Source: Terrimonas sp.
GTDB taxonomy: Bacteria; Bacteroidota; Bacteroidia; Chitinophagales; Chitinophagaceae
Assembly: GCF_003075435.1 (NCBI RefSeq)
Contig: NZ_QCZJ01000004.1
Coordinates: 186,001-250,000, forward strand
DNA length: 64,000 nt
Reading direction: 5' to 3'
In this document: one piece after another, positions 1 to 7,623 of the stretch
Layout of the letters: each line of letters starts with the position of its first letter
Numbering within the stretch: position 1 is the stretch's first letter
Notes under the pieces: generated by a model
Seen by the model: the letters and a program-made list of their open reading frames with translations, nothing else
Told to the model about the DNA's origin: nothing
Databases searched by the model: none
Position numbers and translations under genes: made by a program

Positions 1-539
1 ATGGTCCTTCAAACTGAAGTGTTGCGGATTTTATTCCTGCTCCATCACCTTCCTGCCAATCCAGTTCTGTTACGCTCCAGCCCTGCTTATCACCATACAT
101 GCGATACATGCGGGCAAGCATTTCAGCCCAGTCCTGGCTTTCGGTACCTCCTGCCCCGCTATTGATCTGCAATACGGCAGGCAATTCATCTTCAGGTTGA
201 TTAAGTGTGCTTTTAAATTCTGCTTCCTCAATTTTAGCTAAAGCATTTTCGTAAGCGATTTTCACTTCCTCTTCAGCGCCTTCGCCTTCTTTCCAGAACT
301 CAAATAATACGGCAAAATCTTCTATGGATGTTTGCACTTCTTCATAGAGATTTACCCAATATTCATTGAGCTTAATATCTTTCAGTATTTGTGTTGCTCT
401 CTTGTTATCATCCCAAAAACCGGGAGAAAGTGTAAGCTGTTTATCGTTGGCTACTTTATCACGTCTGTTAGCCACGTCAAAGAAACCTCCCCAACACGCC
501 AAGGGCAAGTCTCATATCTTTAAGTTGTTCCTGTGTCAT
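1..539 (-). CDS. prfB: Peptide chain release factor 2 (5' part, programmed frameshift)
   Basis: RF2 recognises UGA and UAA stop codons on the ribosome and releases the finished peptide. Reading starts at ATG 539-537 and runs 20 codons to CTT (482-480), followed by an in-frame TGA (479-477). A +1 shift resumes at GAC (478-476) and the frame then stays open to the window edge. The shifted frame gives the RF2 helical domain and the family signature NSGAGGTESQDWAEML, followed by RMYRMYGDKQGW. The gene is cut by the window edge, so the GGQ and anticodon-mimic regions are not visible. Because the zero frame is blocked, a plain ORF search misses this gene. Identification is close to certain. Confidence 0.95.
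476..492 (-). promoter_or_regulatory. prfB programmed +1 frameshift site
   Basis: On the minus strand the order is GGGGAGG, TTT, CTT, TGA, C: a Shine-Dalgarno-like stimulator, the slippery CTT codon, the in-frame UGA and a following C. This is the classical RF2 autoregulatory site: when RF2 is scarce the ribosome pauses at UGA and slips forward by one base. It is notable because the rest of this genome shows little use of Shine-Dalgarno sequences. Confidence 0.95.
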
Positions 540-545
540 AGGGTG

Positions 546-553
546 CAAAAGTA
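546..553 (-). promoter_or_regulatory. Bacteroidota-type -7 promoter element for prfB
   Basis: TACTTTTG on the minus strand fits TAnnTTTG and lies 6 bases before the prfB start codon. That implies a very short or absent 5' leader. No clear -33 element was seen. Confidence 0.55.
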
Positions 554-617
554 GGGGAAATATCCGGAGGAATAAGTGTTATTCAAAATTTATGCAGTGA
601 ATATGCTTCACACAATT

Positions 618-805
618 ATGAATAGCACACGGAATACACGGATAGTGATGAATAACGCGGGTACACTTCGTGAATATCTGTTACATCCGTTTCATCCGCG
701 ATCCATTCTTCGCACAATGATGAATAACATACGGAATACACGGAAAGTATAAAATAGCACGGATATACTTCGGGAATATCTGTTACAAAAGTTTTATTCG
801 TGCCA
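618..805. repeat. Imperfect tandem intergenic repeat, two copies
   Basis: Two diverged copies of an approximately 85-base unit lie near 618-700 and 720-805. Both carry the words ACGGAATACACGGA, then TACACTTC or TATACTTC, then GAATATCTGTTACA. The surrounding region 540-876 holds no convincing gene; the minus-strand open frame across it is only the repeat translated. Both copies have the same orientation. Confidence 0.7.
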
Positions 806-876
806 GGCATTACTTACAACAATCCTTCTTTATAAATAATCCTTTAATAAAGTTCAGGATAGATATTACAATTGTT

Positions 877-1773
877 TTACCGCTCATTGCTTTTTTTTGA
901 CAGTGCATTTAAAAAATAATACTCATACCGCAGCATCCACGATGATGTATTAAACCTGCTCATACTACCCGTAAGCTGGGTACGGTATGCAATATCTACT
1001 CTTGATATAGAGTTGAATATAAATTGGATTCCCGGCGCTATGTCAATAAAGTTTCCTTTTTTATCTAATGATGAACCTGCCAGGAATTCTGTATACAAAT
1101 TTAAGTTAGTTTGTTTGTAGTTTTTGTATGTTCTCGGCAGCAACAGGTAACCTGCAGATAAACTATAGCCCATCATATGATTACTGATACCAGGTGCTGT
1201 TGGTGAACTTATGTTCTTCCATCGGTTGTTATAAGTTACGGTACCTGAAATGGCTAACTTATGCAATAATTGTGTAGCAGTTATTCCTGTGTTGAAACCG
1301 CTGTTGTTGCCGTCAGGTTCAATTTCATCACTGTATATTTTATAGGTTTCTTCATGCACCTGGTTATTTATATAATGCAGTTTTGTGTGAGTAATAAAAG
1401 CAGGGTTTTTTATGATGCTAACCTTTCCTGACGCGGCCATCCTGAAATGAGAATGAAGGTTGTCAACCGACAGGAACCGGTATTTGCCATATACAGCACC
1501 GCCTTCAAACATAAATTTTTGGGTAAACATATTTGAGGCATACAGGTTGCCGTGTATCATGAAATTTTTACTGATACCAAACATGAGCTCAGGTTCAATC
1601 CTGTAACTGTACGATTTATCAAATGGCATTGGCATCAGTTTGTTGGTAAGCCGTATACCAAAACTTTTTGCAGGCATATTGCTTGCGGGCTCGGTCATTA
1701 TATAAAGTTCCTGTGCCGATGTATACTGTATGCACAGGCAAAGAAAGATAATAAAGCTAAATTGTTTATGCAT
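877..1773 (-). CDS. Putative outer-membrane beta-barrel protein
   Basis: A secreted protein of 298 residues. I chose ATG 1773 because it directly precedes a good signal peptide ending in YTSAQ; the longer frame would start at a TTG inside an inverted repeat. The mature part is rich in alternating aromatic and polar residues and ends in aromatic-rich strands (SSWMLRYEYYFL), as expected of an outer-membrane barrel. No catalytic motif is visible. It lies downstream of the HMA-domain gene on the same strand, and barrel proteins of this sort often accompany such small metal-related genes in Bacteroidota, so a role in metal handling is possible. The function is not established. Confidence 0.65.
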   Translation of the reverse strand: MHKQFSFIIFLCLCIQYTSAQELYIMTEPASNMPAKSFGIRLTNKLMPMPFDKSYSYRIEPELMFGISKNFMIHGNLYASNMFTQKFMFEGGAVYGKYRFLSVDNLHSHFRMAASGKVSIIKNPAFITHTKLHYINNQVHEETYKIYSDEIEPDGNNSGFNTGITATQLLHKLAISGTVTYNNRWKNISSPTAPGISNHMMGYSLSAGYLLLPRTYKNYKQTNLNLYTEFLAGSSLDKKGNFIDIAPGIQFIFNSISRVDIAYRTQLTGSMSRFNTSSWMLRYEYYFLNALSKKSNER

Positions 1774-1793
1774 TGCTGATGATTGAAATGTCG

Positions 1794-1860
1794 AATGGGC
1801 AATAGGCAATTGTTAAGAACTGACTCGCTATTCACCATTCACTATTGCCTATTGCCCATT
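1794..1860. repeat. Perfect 17-bp inverted repeat between two genes
   Basis: Arms 1794-1810 and 1844-1860 are exact reverse complements built from the words AATGGGCAATAGGCAAT and its complement, with a 33-base loop. It fills the gap between the HMA-protein gene and the barrel gene. There is no T-tract on either side, so it is not a typical intrinsic terminator. Similar words recur near 60381-60405. Confidence 0.8.
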
Positions 1861-1867
1861 GCCTGTC

Positions 1868-2416
1868 CTAAATAGTTACATGATACACTCTCTGAGCGGC
1901 AGAATTATCTTTTTTTACGTTGCAGCAATCGGCCATATAGCCAGTTTTAAAGCACTCCATTGGGGTGGCGTTGCTGAATTTTTTATAGGCTTTGGCAGTT
2001 AAAAAATCTTTGTCAACAACCAGTATTTTTTTCTCGCCTGAAATGACCTGCTCTTTAACATTCACAAAATGGATATTTATGCCATCAAGGTTAATATGCG
2101 CGTCATTTTTTATTTGCTGCTGGTTGAAATTGGCATACACCCAAAGATTCGCTACTGAAAAACCTGCATCAGCTACTTTCTTTTTCAATAAATCAAAATC
2201 TGGTTTTGTGCCTGGTTTAAAAACAATAGAAAACATATTGTTGTTGATGTCTGTTTCAACAGATTCAACAAAAATGAGTGTTTTTAAAGCGGTATTGATA
2301 GACTTGCTGCACATAGAGCAGGTTAATCCGCTTGCCTGTAGATCAGCTTTAACTACCTGGCTGCTGGCAGCAAATGAAAATGAAAGGAATGCTATGATCA
2401 GAATTAAATTTTTCAT
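1868..2416 (-). CDS. Periplasmic heavy-metal-associated (HMA) domain protein
   Basis: 182 residues with a signal peptide ending near SFAASSQ. Residues 22-90 form an HMA-like domain with the metal-binding motif GLTCSMCSKSI (CxxC), which in this family binds Cu(I) or another soft metal. The C-terminal part is a second region with further cysteines (MECFKTGYMADCC) that could add metal ligands. The gene lies between the HYC_CC_PP gene upstream and the barrel gene downstream, all on the minus strand. Role inferred: periplasmic copper or soft-metal binding or transfer. It is not the P-type ATPase itself, and none is present nearby. Confidence 0.8.
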   Translation of the reverse strand: MKNLILIIAFLSFSFAASSQVVKADLQASGLTCSMCSKSINTALKTLIFVESVETDINNNMFSIVFKPGTKPDFDLLKKKVADAGFSVANLWVYANFNQQQIKNDAHINLDGINIHFVNVKEQVISGEKKILVVDKDFLTAKAYKKFSNATPMECFKTGYMADCCNVKKDNSAAQRVYHVTI

Positions 2417-2531
2417 ACAATGTTTTTTAGAAAATGATAATTACAGGTTATATAAATTATGACCCTGTGTTGCTTTATGATAAATGCACCTTGATGTCAT
2501 GTTAACTAAAGCATGTCGGTACGTTGTCGAT

Positions 2532-2570
2532 AAATGTGAGACGTAATATTTGTTTGCGTGCCTCACATTT
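2532..2570. repeat. 9-bp inverted repeat between metal-related genes
   Basis: AAATGTGAG (2532-2540) and CTCACATTT (2562-2570) pair perfectly around a 21-base loop. It lies in the 192-base gap after the HYC_CC_PP gene. No T-run follows on either strand, so it is more likely a small repeat or operator than a terminator. Confidence 0.5.
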
Positions 2571-2608
2571 CACGTTTGACATAACATTAGCGTACATTCA
2601 GCATAATA

Positions 2609-3025
2609 TCAAATTCTGAAAACAGCGTATAAAATGGAGCGTGATGGGGGATTCACTCCCGGCGGATGTGAATTATTATAAGGTTTAAAGGCAGTGTAAA
2701 AATGCTGCTGCAATAAAGTTGCTTCAGTATAATCATGCTCCTGTAAAAGCGGCTTTAATGCAGGGAGCTTAAAGTGAATAGCTGCAACTGAATTTTGAAC
2801 ATTTTCAAGTTTTACAACCTGTATATTGTCGTGGCAGCAACCGGAATTATCCATTCCGCAATTATCGCAGTGGTTTGAAGCAGTAGCGGCATGATATTTA
2901 ACACCAGCCGGCTTACCCATGCAATAATGCGTATTAATTACTAAACCGCAGGAAACTGCGAAATAAATAAAGGTGATTAATATGGTCGTAAATTGTTTCA
3001 AACCTGTTACAAAGGTATTACTCAA
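2609..3025 (-). CDS. HYC_CC_PP family protein (putative metal-related)
   Basis: 138 residues. One N-terminal hydrophobic segment (about residues 13-33) is followed by the three diagnostic motifs: THYCMG, a cysteine cluster CDNCGMDNSGCC, and SHPPG. These match the Bacteroidota family named HYC_CC_PP, whose function is unproven but whose cysteine and histidine content suggests metal binding. The frame has no ATG before the membrane segment, and an in-frame TAA lies two codons upstream of TTG 3025-3023, so a TTG start is the best choice. It follows the porin gene by 27 bases on the same strand and precedes the HMA gene. Confidence 0.75.
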   Translation of the reverse strand: MSNTFVTGLKQFTTILITFIYFAVSCGLVINTHYCMGKPAGVKYHAATASNHCDNCGMDNSGCCHDNIQVVKLENVQNSVAAIHFKLPALKPLLQEHDYTEATLLQQHFYTAFKPYNNSHPPGVNPPSRSILYAVFRI

Positions 3026-3052
3026 TGCTTACAAGTACAAACATTCAAGTAT

Positions 3053-5062
3053 TTAATTAACAAAGTTCCAGAAAATACCCAGTTTAAATAATAAACCCTG
3101 GTATGGATATAACGGCGCGGCCATATTATTATTGGTGAAAGTGAAGCCGTCAAAGTTTACCGTGTTTAAATTTTCGAGCCGTACAAAACCGCTGAAGCTC
3201 CTGATGCGAAAATGAACAAATGCCGCGATATCAGGCAGATTGGAAATTTTAATGCTGTCCTGCGGAAAGAACTGTCCCAGCAGCGGCGAATAATTGTCCG
3301 GCGTATAGGCGGTATAATATCTTGTATCTAACCCGGTGGCAAGCACCAGGTTCCTGAAAAATCTTCCCTGGAACACAAAACGGTTACGCGTATACGCTAA
3401 TGGTATATTTACAGGCGTGTTCCCTGCAGTTTTCTGTATAACGATATCGGTATACCAATGCCAGTGCGTGCCTATCGGGAAATCTTTGCTTGCTTTTATT
3501 TGCAACACATTGAATAAATCTGCTTGTTCAGCTTCGTAAAAATTTTTGAGATAAGTATAATTGCCCATCAGGTAGTAATGCCCGCTTAAATCCATTTTAA
3601 GAGAAGGCAGTTGCAGGGAAGCAAACAGGTGCGTAATATTTTCTTTGTTGGTACCGTTTACTGGCGCTTTGACCGGAAAGGAAGTATAATTTCTTAAAAG
3701 GTAAGAAGGCGTTTTGTTCACATTTTGAAAACCAACCTGCAGCGAACCTATTTTTTTACTTAATAAACGTTCAAGACTTATAAATGCACTGTAATCTCCG
3801 GCATTAAACCCGGTTACGTATAAATGACCATACGCTTCTATATCCCATTTTTGATTTTTTGTGTGATTCCGGTATTCACCATGGAGAAAAATATTGTAAG
3901 GCCGGTCCCGCACGGTATCTTGCCATTGCAGCGCTAAGTTTTGAACACTTACGCCAACTTTTAAAAATTGTTGCTGGTTTTTTATATCAGGGAACTGGTA
4001 GATAGAAAGATCATTAATGATCTCCCTCCACCGGTTGCTGTACGAAACAGTATCCCGTATATCGTGAATAGTAATATTATAATTCTGCGCGTAAAAAGAG
4101 GCGTCAGGGTATACGTTTTGAAATAAATATTTGTAAGTGTTATACTGAATGGTATGCTCAAACCTGAAACGCGGGTAAAACAATTTTATAACAGTTGAGT
4201 CTGTTACCAAAGAATCCTTTTTCCCAAAATCATATTGTTGCCTGATAAGCAATTTAAGCTGGTTATACCTGTTGCCGGTTTTAAGCGCAGCATTAAATAT
4301 ATCTGTAGAATAAAGAGAGCTGTCTGAAATATTGATGGGTATATTAAATCTGGTATTATATACGCCGGTTTTGCTGGTAAGAAAAGTATCACTTCGTATA
4401 CCACCGTTTTCTGCCGATTGCAGGCTGTTGCTTAGCCCGATAAAATATATACCGTATCGCTTATTGGGAGATTGATAATAGGTGTTGAATCTTAAGTTGG
4501 AATGATTGGTATTCTGGCTTTTAAAAAAACCCGGTGCATTGATAAGCCGGAACTGAAAGGCGAAGTTCCAGTTTGGCTTAACGTTTTGTGTGTGCAGCAC
4601 CTGTATAAACTGTTCCGAGCCGCTGCCTATCTGGTAGTCGAGCTCGGTAAAAGGCCGGGTTGTATTAAAAAATCTGGTTTGTTCTATAGTTAAGGCATAA
4701 GGATCCAGTGCATGAAAACCAGCATCCCAGCCTGGCTTCATGTTAGGATTAAACAGCAATGAAGTAACCGCAGTGCCATTATTGCCTAGCCAGATATACT
4801 CAGGCTTCAGCGGAACCTTAATAGAATAATCAATGAGCGATGAATCAAACGTGTAAGAGCGTACAGAATCAATATACTTAAAACGGATACTTACGGAATC
4901 TAAAAAAGGATCACGGTGCTCAAATTTTATGGAATCACCGCCGCCCCTGCCGCCACCTCCGATATTTCTTAAATTATTCAGCCTGCCCGGCAACTGTCCG
5001 AATACGTCAGCAGCAGCGAATATGAATAAACCTGTAATTATATATGGTAGTACTTTTTTCAA
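3053..5062 (-). CDS. Putative porin, Porin_10 type
   Basis: 669 residues with a signal peptide ending in ADVFGQ. A glycine-rich stretch (GGGGRGGG, near residues 36-43) follows the signal, then a long beta-rich body with repeated strands such as YRNHTKNQKWDIEAYG and a terminal strand ending LGIFWNFVN. Length and texture match the Bacteroidota putative porin family (Pfam Porin_10), predicted to form a large outer-membrane barrel. The substrate is unknown. It lies between purine nucleoside phosphorylase upstream and the HYC_CC_PP gene downstream, all on the minus strand, so cotranscription is possible but the 74-base gap after the phosphorylase could hold its own promoter. Confidence 0.75.
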   Translation of the reverse strand: MKKVLPYIITGLFIFAAADVFGQLPGRLNNLRNIGGGGRGGGDSIKFEHRDPFLDSVSIRFKYIDSVRSYTFDSSLIDYSIKVPLKPEYIWLGNNGTAVTSLLFNPNMKPGWDAGFHALDPYALTIEQTRFFNTTRPFTELDYQIGSGSEQFIQVLHTQNVKPNWNFAFQFRLINAPGFFKSQNTNHSNLRFNTYYQSPNKRYGIYFIGLSNSLQSAENGGIRSDTFLTSKTGVYNTRFNIPINISDSSLYSTDIFNAALKTGNRYNQLKLLIRQQYDFGKKDSLVTDSTVIKLFYPRFRFEHTIQYNTYKYLFQNVYPDASFYAQNYNITIHDIRDTVSYSNRWREIINDLSIYQFPDIKNQQQFLKVGVSVQNLALQWQDTVRDRPYNIFLHGEYRNHTKNQKWDIEAYGHLYVTGFNAGDYSAFISLERLLSKKIGSLQVGFQNVNKTPSYLLRNYTSFPVKAPVNGTNKENITHLFASLQLPSLKMDLSGHYYLMGNYTYLKNFYEAEQADLFNVLQIKASKDFPIGTHWHWYTDIVIQKTAGNTPVNIPLAYTRNRFVFQGRFFRNLVLATGLDTRYYTAYTPDNYSPLLGQFFPQDSIKISNLPDIAAFVHFRIRSFSGFVRLENLNTVNFDGFTFTNNNMAAPLYPYQGLLFKLGIFWNFVN

Positions 5063-5136
5063 AAGCAGCCTGTAGTTTTTGAGTAACGGGCGAAAATACC
5101 TGAAATGATAGTTTGATGTATAAAAAATATCATAAT

Positions 5137-5955
5137 TCAGATAGCTTTAACTAATGCTTTGAATATAGCGGAAAATTTAGGTTCTGCTTCAGCCGCGGCA
5201 TGTAAAACTTCTTCATGTGTTATGGTATTCTCTTCCTCCCTGATGCCTATATCTGTGATAATGCTCATGCCAAACACTTTTATGCCTGCATGCACTGCTA
5301 CCATAACTTCCTGCACGGTGCTCATACCTACCGCATCGCCACCCAGTAAATTGATCATTTTATACTCTGCACGGGTTTCAAAAGTTGGGCCGGTTACGCC
5401 AAAATACACGCCTTCCTTTACCGGGATATTTAATTGCTTCGCAACTTCCTTTCCTTTTTGTATTAAATCCTTTGAATAGGGCTCACTCATATCAGGAAAA
5501 CGTGGTCCAAAAGCTTCTTCATTTTTGCCAATCAACGGGTTAACTGTTGCAAAACTGATGTGATCAGTAATGATCATAAGATCACCTACTTTAAAGCCTG
5601 TGTTTACACCACCTGCTGCATTGCTGATCAGCAAAGTGTGTACGCCAAGCAGCTTCATTATACGGATTGGAAAAGCTACTTCAGCAGCAGCATATCCTTC
5701 ATAGAAATGAAATCTCCCTGCCATTGCCACTATTTTTTTGCCGGCAATCTCACCAAAAATTAATTTACCTGAATGTCCCTTAACTGTTGAAACAGGGAAA
5801 TGCGGAATATCATTATAGCTGATCTCTTTTTCAACATTAATTTCATTAACAAAATTGCCCAGCCCGCTGCCTAAAATAACCCCAACCTGCACAGTAGGTG
5901 TGTGTGCTCTTTTTATAAAAGCAACCGCCTGTTCCAGGTTTTCCGGTATCTGCAT
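5137..5955 (-). CDS. Purine nucleoside phosphorylase
   Basis: 272 residues, the normal size of trimeric PNP. The enzyme splits inosine or guanosine with phosphate to the free base and ribose-1-phosphate in purine salvage. Visible motifs: GSGLGNF near residue 30 and GHSGK (phosphate-binding), MAGRFHFYEGY, ISNAAGG, GPTFETRAEYKM and GMSTVQEVMVAVHAG, in the family order. It belongs to the PNP/MTAP family; guanosine/inosine preference rather than methylthioadenosine is inferred from the overall sequence and not proven. The protein is cytoplasmic. A TAnnTTTG element lies just upstream. Confidence 0.92.
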   Translation of the reverse strand: MQIPENLEQAVAFIKRAHTPTVQVGVILGSGLGNFVNEINVEKEISYNDIPHFPVSTVKGHSGKLIFGEIAGKKIVAMAGRFHFYEGYAAAEVAFPIRIMKLLGVHTLLISNAAGGVNTGFKVGDLMIITDHISFATVNPLIGKNEEAFGPRFPDMSEPYSKDLIQKGKEVAKQLNIPVKEGVYFGVTGPTFETRAEYKMINLLGGDAVGMSTVQEVMVAVHAGIKVFGMSIITDIGIREEENTITHEEVLHAAAEAEPKFSAIFKALVKAI

Positions 5956-5974
5956 GTATTAAAATTTATGGCGG

Positions 5975-5982
5975 CAAAGATA
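5975..5982 (-). promoter_or_regulatory. -7 promoter element for purine nucleoside phosphorylase
   Basis: TATCTTTG on the minus strand fits TAnnTTTG and ends 19 bases before the start codon at 5955. Confidence 0.55.
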
Positions 5983-6045
5983 AGGATTGCTTGTTTGTGG
6001 AGGAGTGGCTTGTATATAAAGGGCGCATTTAAAATTGTCGTACCG

Positions 6046-6078
6046 CTTTTCCCTTTCCGCGCAGCGGGGAGGGAAAAG
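6046..6078. repeat. Hairpin in intergenic region
   Basis: Arms 6046-6060 and 6064-6078 are near-perfect complements (CTTTTCCCTTTCCGC against GCGGGGAGGGAAAAG) with a 3-base loop. It lacks a following T-run. Confidence 0.6.
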
Positions 6079-6212
6079 AAAGACTTCCTGCCGGCAGCTG
6101 CCCTGTATACATATCTATTTATTCCGGCAGCGCAGTATACAAGGTGTTTACATAGCTGTAGCGCAGCGATAATACCTGCCTGCCGGTAAGCAAGTTTGTA
6201 GCATTATAGTAG

Positions 6213-6246
6213 ATATTTCATTTTCAGGTGCAGCGCACCGAAATAT
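6213..6246. repeat. Bulged hairpin in intergenic region
   Basis: ATATTTC (6213-6219) pairs with GAAATAT (6240-6246), enclosing a second perfect stem GGTGC (6227-6231) with GCACC (6235-6239) around a 3-base loop. A 7-base bulge lies on one side only. It may be a mobile palindromic unit. Confidence 0.55.
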
Positions 6247-6750
6247 TGAAACATAAATGCGCTGGGTTAATATTACGCCGCTCTGCGGTTTGCTTCCTGT
6301 TATTTTTCCTGTTGCTACAAATATTAAGGTAAGCTGCACCCGCGCTGCCCAGCCATTCTCCTTAGTAAAATATCTCCTTGCGTATACTGCGTAGTTGCCG
6401 GCAGGCAGGGGTGAGGCAACTAAATATGCAGCGAAAATTATATATACACTTTGCTGCACGTTCTGGTTACCAGGCTAAGTTCGTTTTATATGTACAATCC
6501 TCAGCATATTTCAAATCATACAATATTCCTTTACAAAAATCAAACCTTATAACCTTAGTAACGACACGTGAAACTTAGCTCAACCTTATTATATTATTGC
6601 ATCTCGTTTCAATACTAAGGGTTTAAGAAAATGCTATTACAGGCTGTCTTCCCTGATATCGGGATATTTGGTTAGGTGCGTTGGTGTATATCCCTTGTTT
6701 CGCAGACGCGCCTGCGGGGCTAATTTTAAATACGCCCTTTATAAAAGCAA

Positions 6751-6778
6751 AAACCCGGATTGCTCCGGGCTTTTTGTT
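6751..6778. terminator. Bidirectional intrinsic terminator
   Basis: CCCGGA (6754-6759) and TCCGGG (6764-6769) form a stem with loop TTGC, with an A-run on the left and a T-run on the right. It can end minus-strand transcription from the lipoprotein gene. Confidence 0.75.
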
Positions 6779-6805
6779 GTTTTATGGATTTGGGTTAGTA
6801 TGTCA

Positions 6806-7267
6806 TTAATCATTTTGGGGAATACCGGTTAAAGTATATACTTCTTTAATTGTTTTGCCACTGCTTTTGTCTGTTTTGTTAAAATCAATCTGGGCCGATT
6901 TACTGGTTGTGATTGTAACCCTCAGCACGGAATTGCCCTGTACAATATCTGTGTTTTCAACCAATTGGAAAATATAACCATTTGAAGATGTTTCAGGACT
7001 TACTAAAGGAAACTGATACGATTTGTTTGCAACAGAAGCGGTAGTATTTACTGTAATAATTGCTTTCTTGTCTTTATAAACAACATCAAAACTGCTGTTA
7101 TCATCTGTTCCTGTTGTTTTAACTCCGTCAACGGTCTGTTCCCAGCTAAGTTTTCCTCCTGAATAATGATCAGCGACTCTGTTGATACCTTCTTTGGGAG
7201 CAGTGCTTTCTTTTTTTGAGCAGGAAAAAAATACAATAGAGAGGATGAGAAAAGAAAGGTATCTCAT
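6806..7267 (-). CDS. Small lipoprotein of unknown function
   Basis: 153 residues. The N-terminus MRYLSFLILSIVFFSC is a lipoprotein signal peptide with the lipobox ending at Cys16, followed by charged SKKES. The mature part is polar, beta-rich and threonine/serine-rich, with no recognised motif. It is expected to be attached to a membrane facing the periplasm. The gene stands alone and is followed on its strand by the terminator at 6751-6778. I do not recognise a family. Confidence 0.7.
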   Translation of the reverse strand: MRYLSFLILSIVFFSCSKKESTAPKEGINRVADHYSGGKLSWEQTVDGVKTTGTDDNSSFDVVYKDKKAIITVNTTASVANKSYQFPLVSPETSSNGYIFQLVENTDIVQGNSVLRVTITTSKSAQIDFNKTDKSSGKTIKEVYTLTGIPQND

Positions 7268-7443
7268 GGATATTTTTTTTCTACAACGTAAGTTGTTGTG
7301 AAACTATTGTGTATTTATTAAAGAAATGATAATGATTATTGCTTAAGCCAGTTATCATATATCAGTTAATAGCTCAAAAATCCGTTTTTTATAATAATCT
7401 TTTTACATTCAGCATTAAATATTCAACTCCTAAGCCATAATAT

Positions 7444-7593
7444 ATGATTGCTAAAAAATTAAAGCTATTTTTATTCGCGATTGTATTGCCCGCATTGCTG
7501 CTGGTAGCTTTGAGTTACCTGCAAAAAGGTAATGATGCTAAAGCCGGTAAAGAAGCAGCCGGGTATAATAACAAAGCGGATGAACATCAATGA
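7444..7593 (+). CDS. Small membrane peptide, 49 residues
   Basis: A short frame from ATG 7444 to TGA 7591-7593. Residues 1-8 are basic (MIAKKLKL), residues 9-26 form one hydrophobic helix (FLFAIVLPALLLVALSYL), and the tail is polar and charged (GNDAKAGKEAAGYNNKADEHQ). This N-in single-span layout is typical of real small membrane proteins. An inverted repeat followed by a T-rich run overlaps the 3' end, giving the transcript a sensible end. No homologue is recalled and no clear -7 element was found, so it remains a candidate. Confidence 0.5.
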   Translation: MIAKKLKLFLFAIVLPALLLVALSYLQKGNDAKAGKEAAGYNNKADEHQ

Positions 7594-7612
7594 TCACCCG
7601 CTTTGTTTGTTT
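7571..7612. terminator. Terminator hairpin overlapping a small gene's end
   Basis: ACAAAGCGG (7571-7579) and CCGCTTTGT (7598-7606) are exact complements, followed by TTGTTTT on the plus strand. It overlaps the last codons of the 49-residue frame and could also serve the convergent DUF2911 gene. Confidence 0.6.
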
Positions 7613-7623
7613 TATTGAGTAAA

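Larger units (their letters stand above)
6015..6743. repeat. Noncoding segment flanked by 22-bp inverted repeats
   Basis: The arm at 6015-6036 (TATAAAGGGCGCATTTAAAATT in sense, quoted here only by its core GGGCGCATTT) and the arm at 6722-6743 are reverse complements with one mismatch in 22. Between them lie about 680 bases with no convincing gene but several hairpins. The stretch 5956-6805 is therefore noncoding and repeat-like. No target-site duplication is evident outside the arms. Confidence 0.6.

Noticed and set aside
616-810. Minus-strand open frame before prfB
   Set aside because: It is composed of the tandem repeat and repeats its own peptide.
1992-2462. Plus-strand open frame opposite the HMA gene
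   Set aside because: Shadow of the HMA-domain gene; no motif.
6148-6578. Open frames on both strands in the noncoding stretch
   Set aside because: They overlap hairpins and repeats, have no domain, and read against or across each other.
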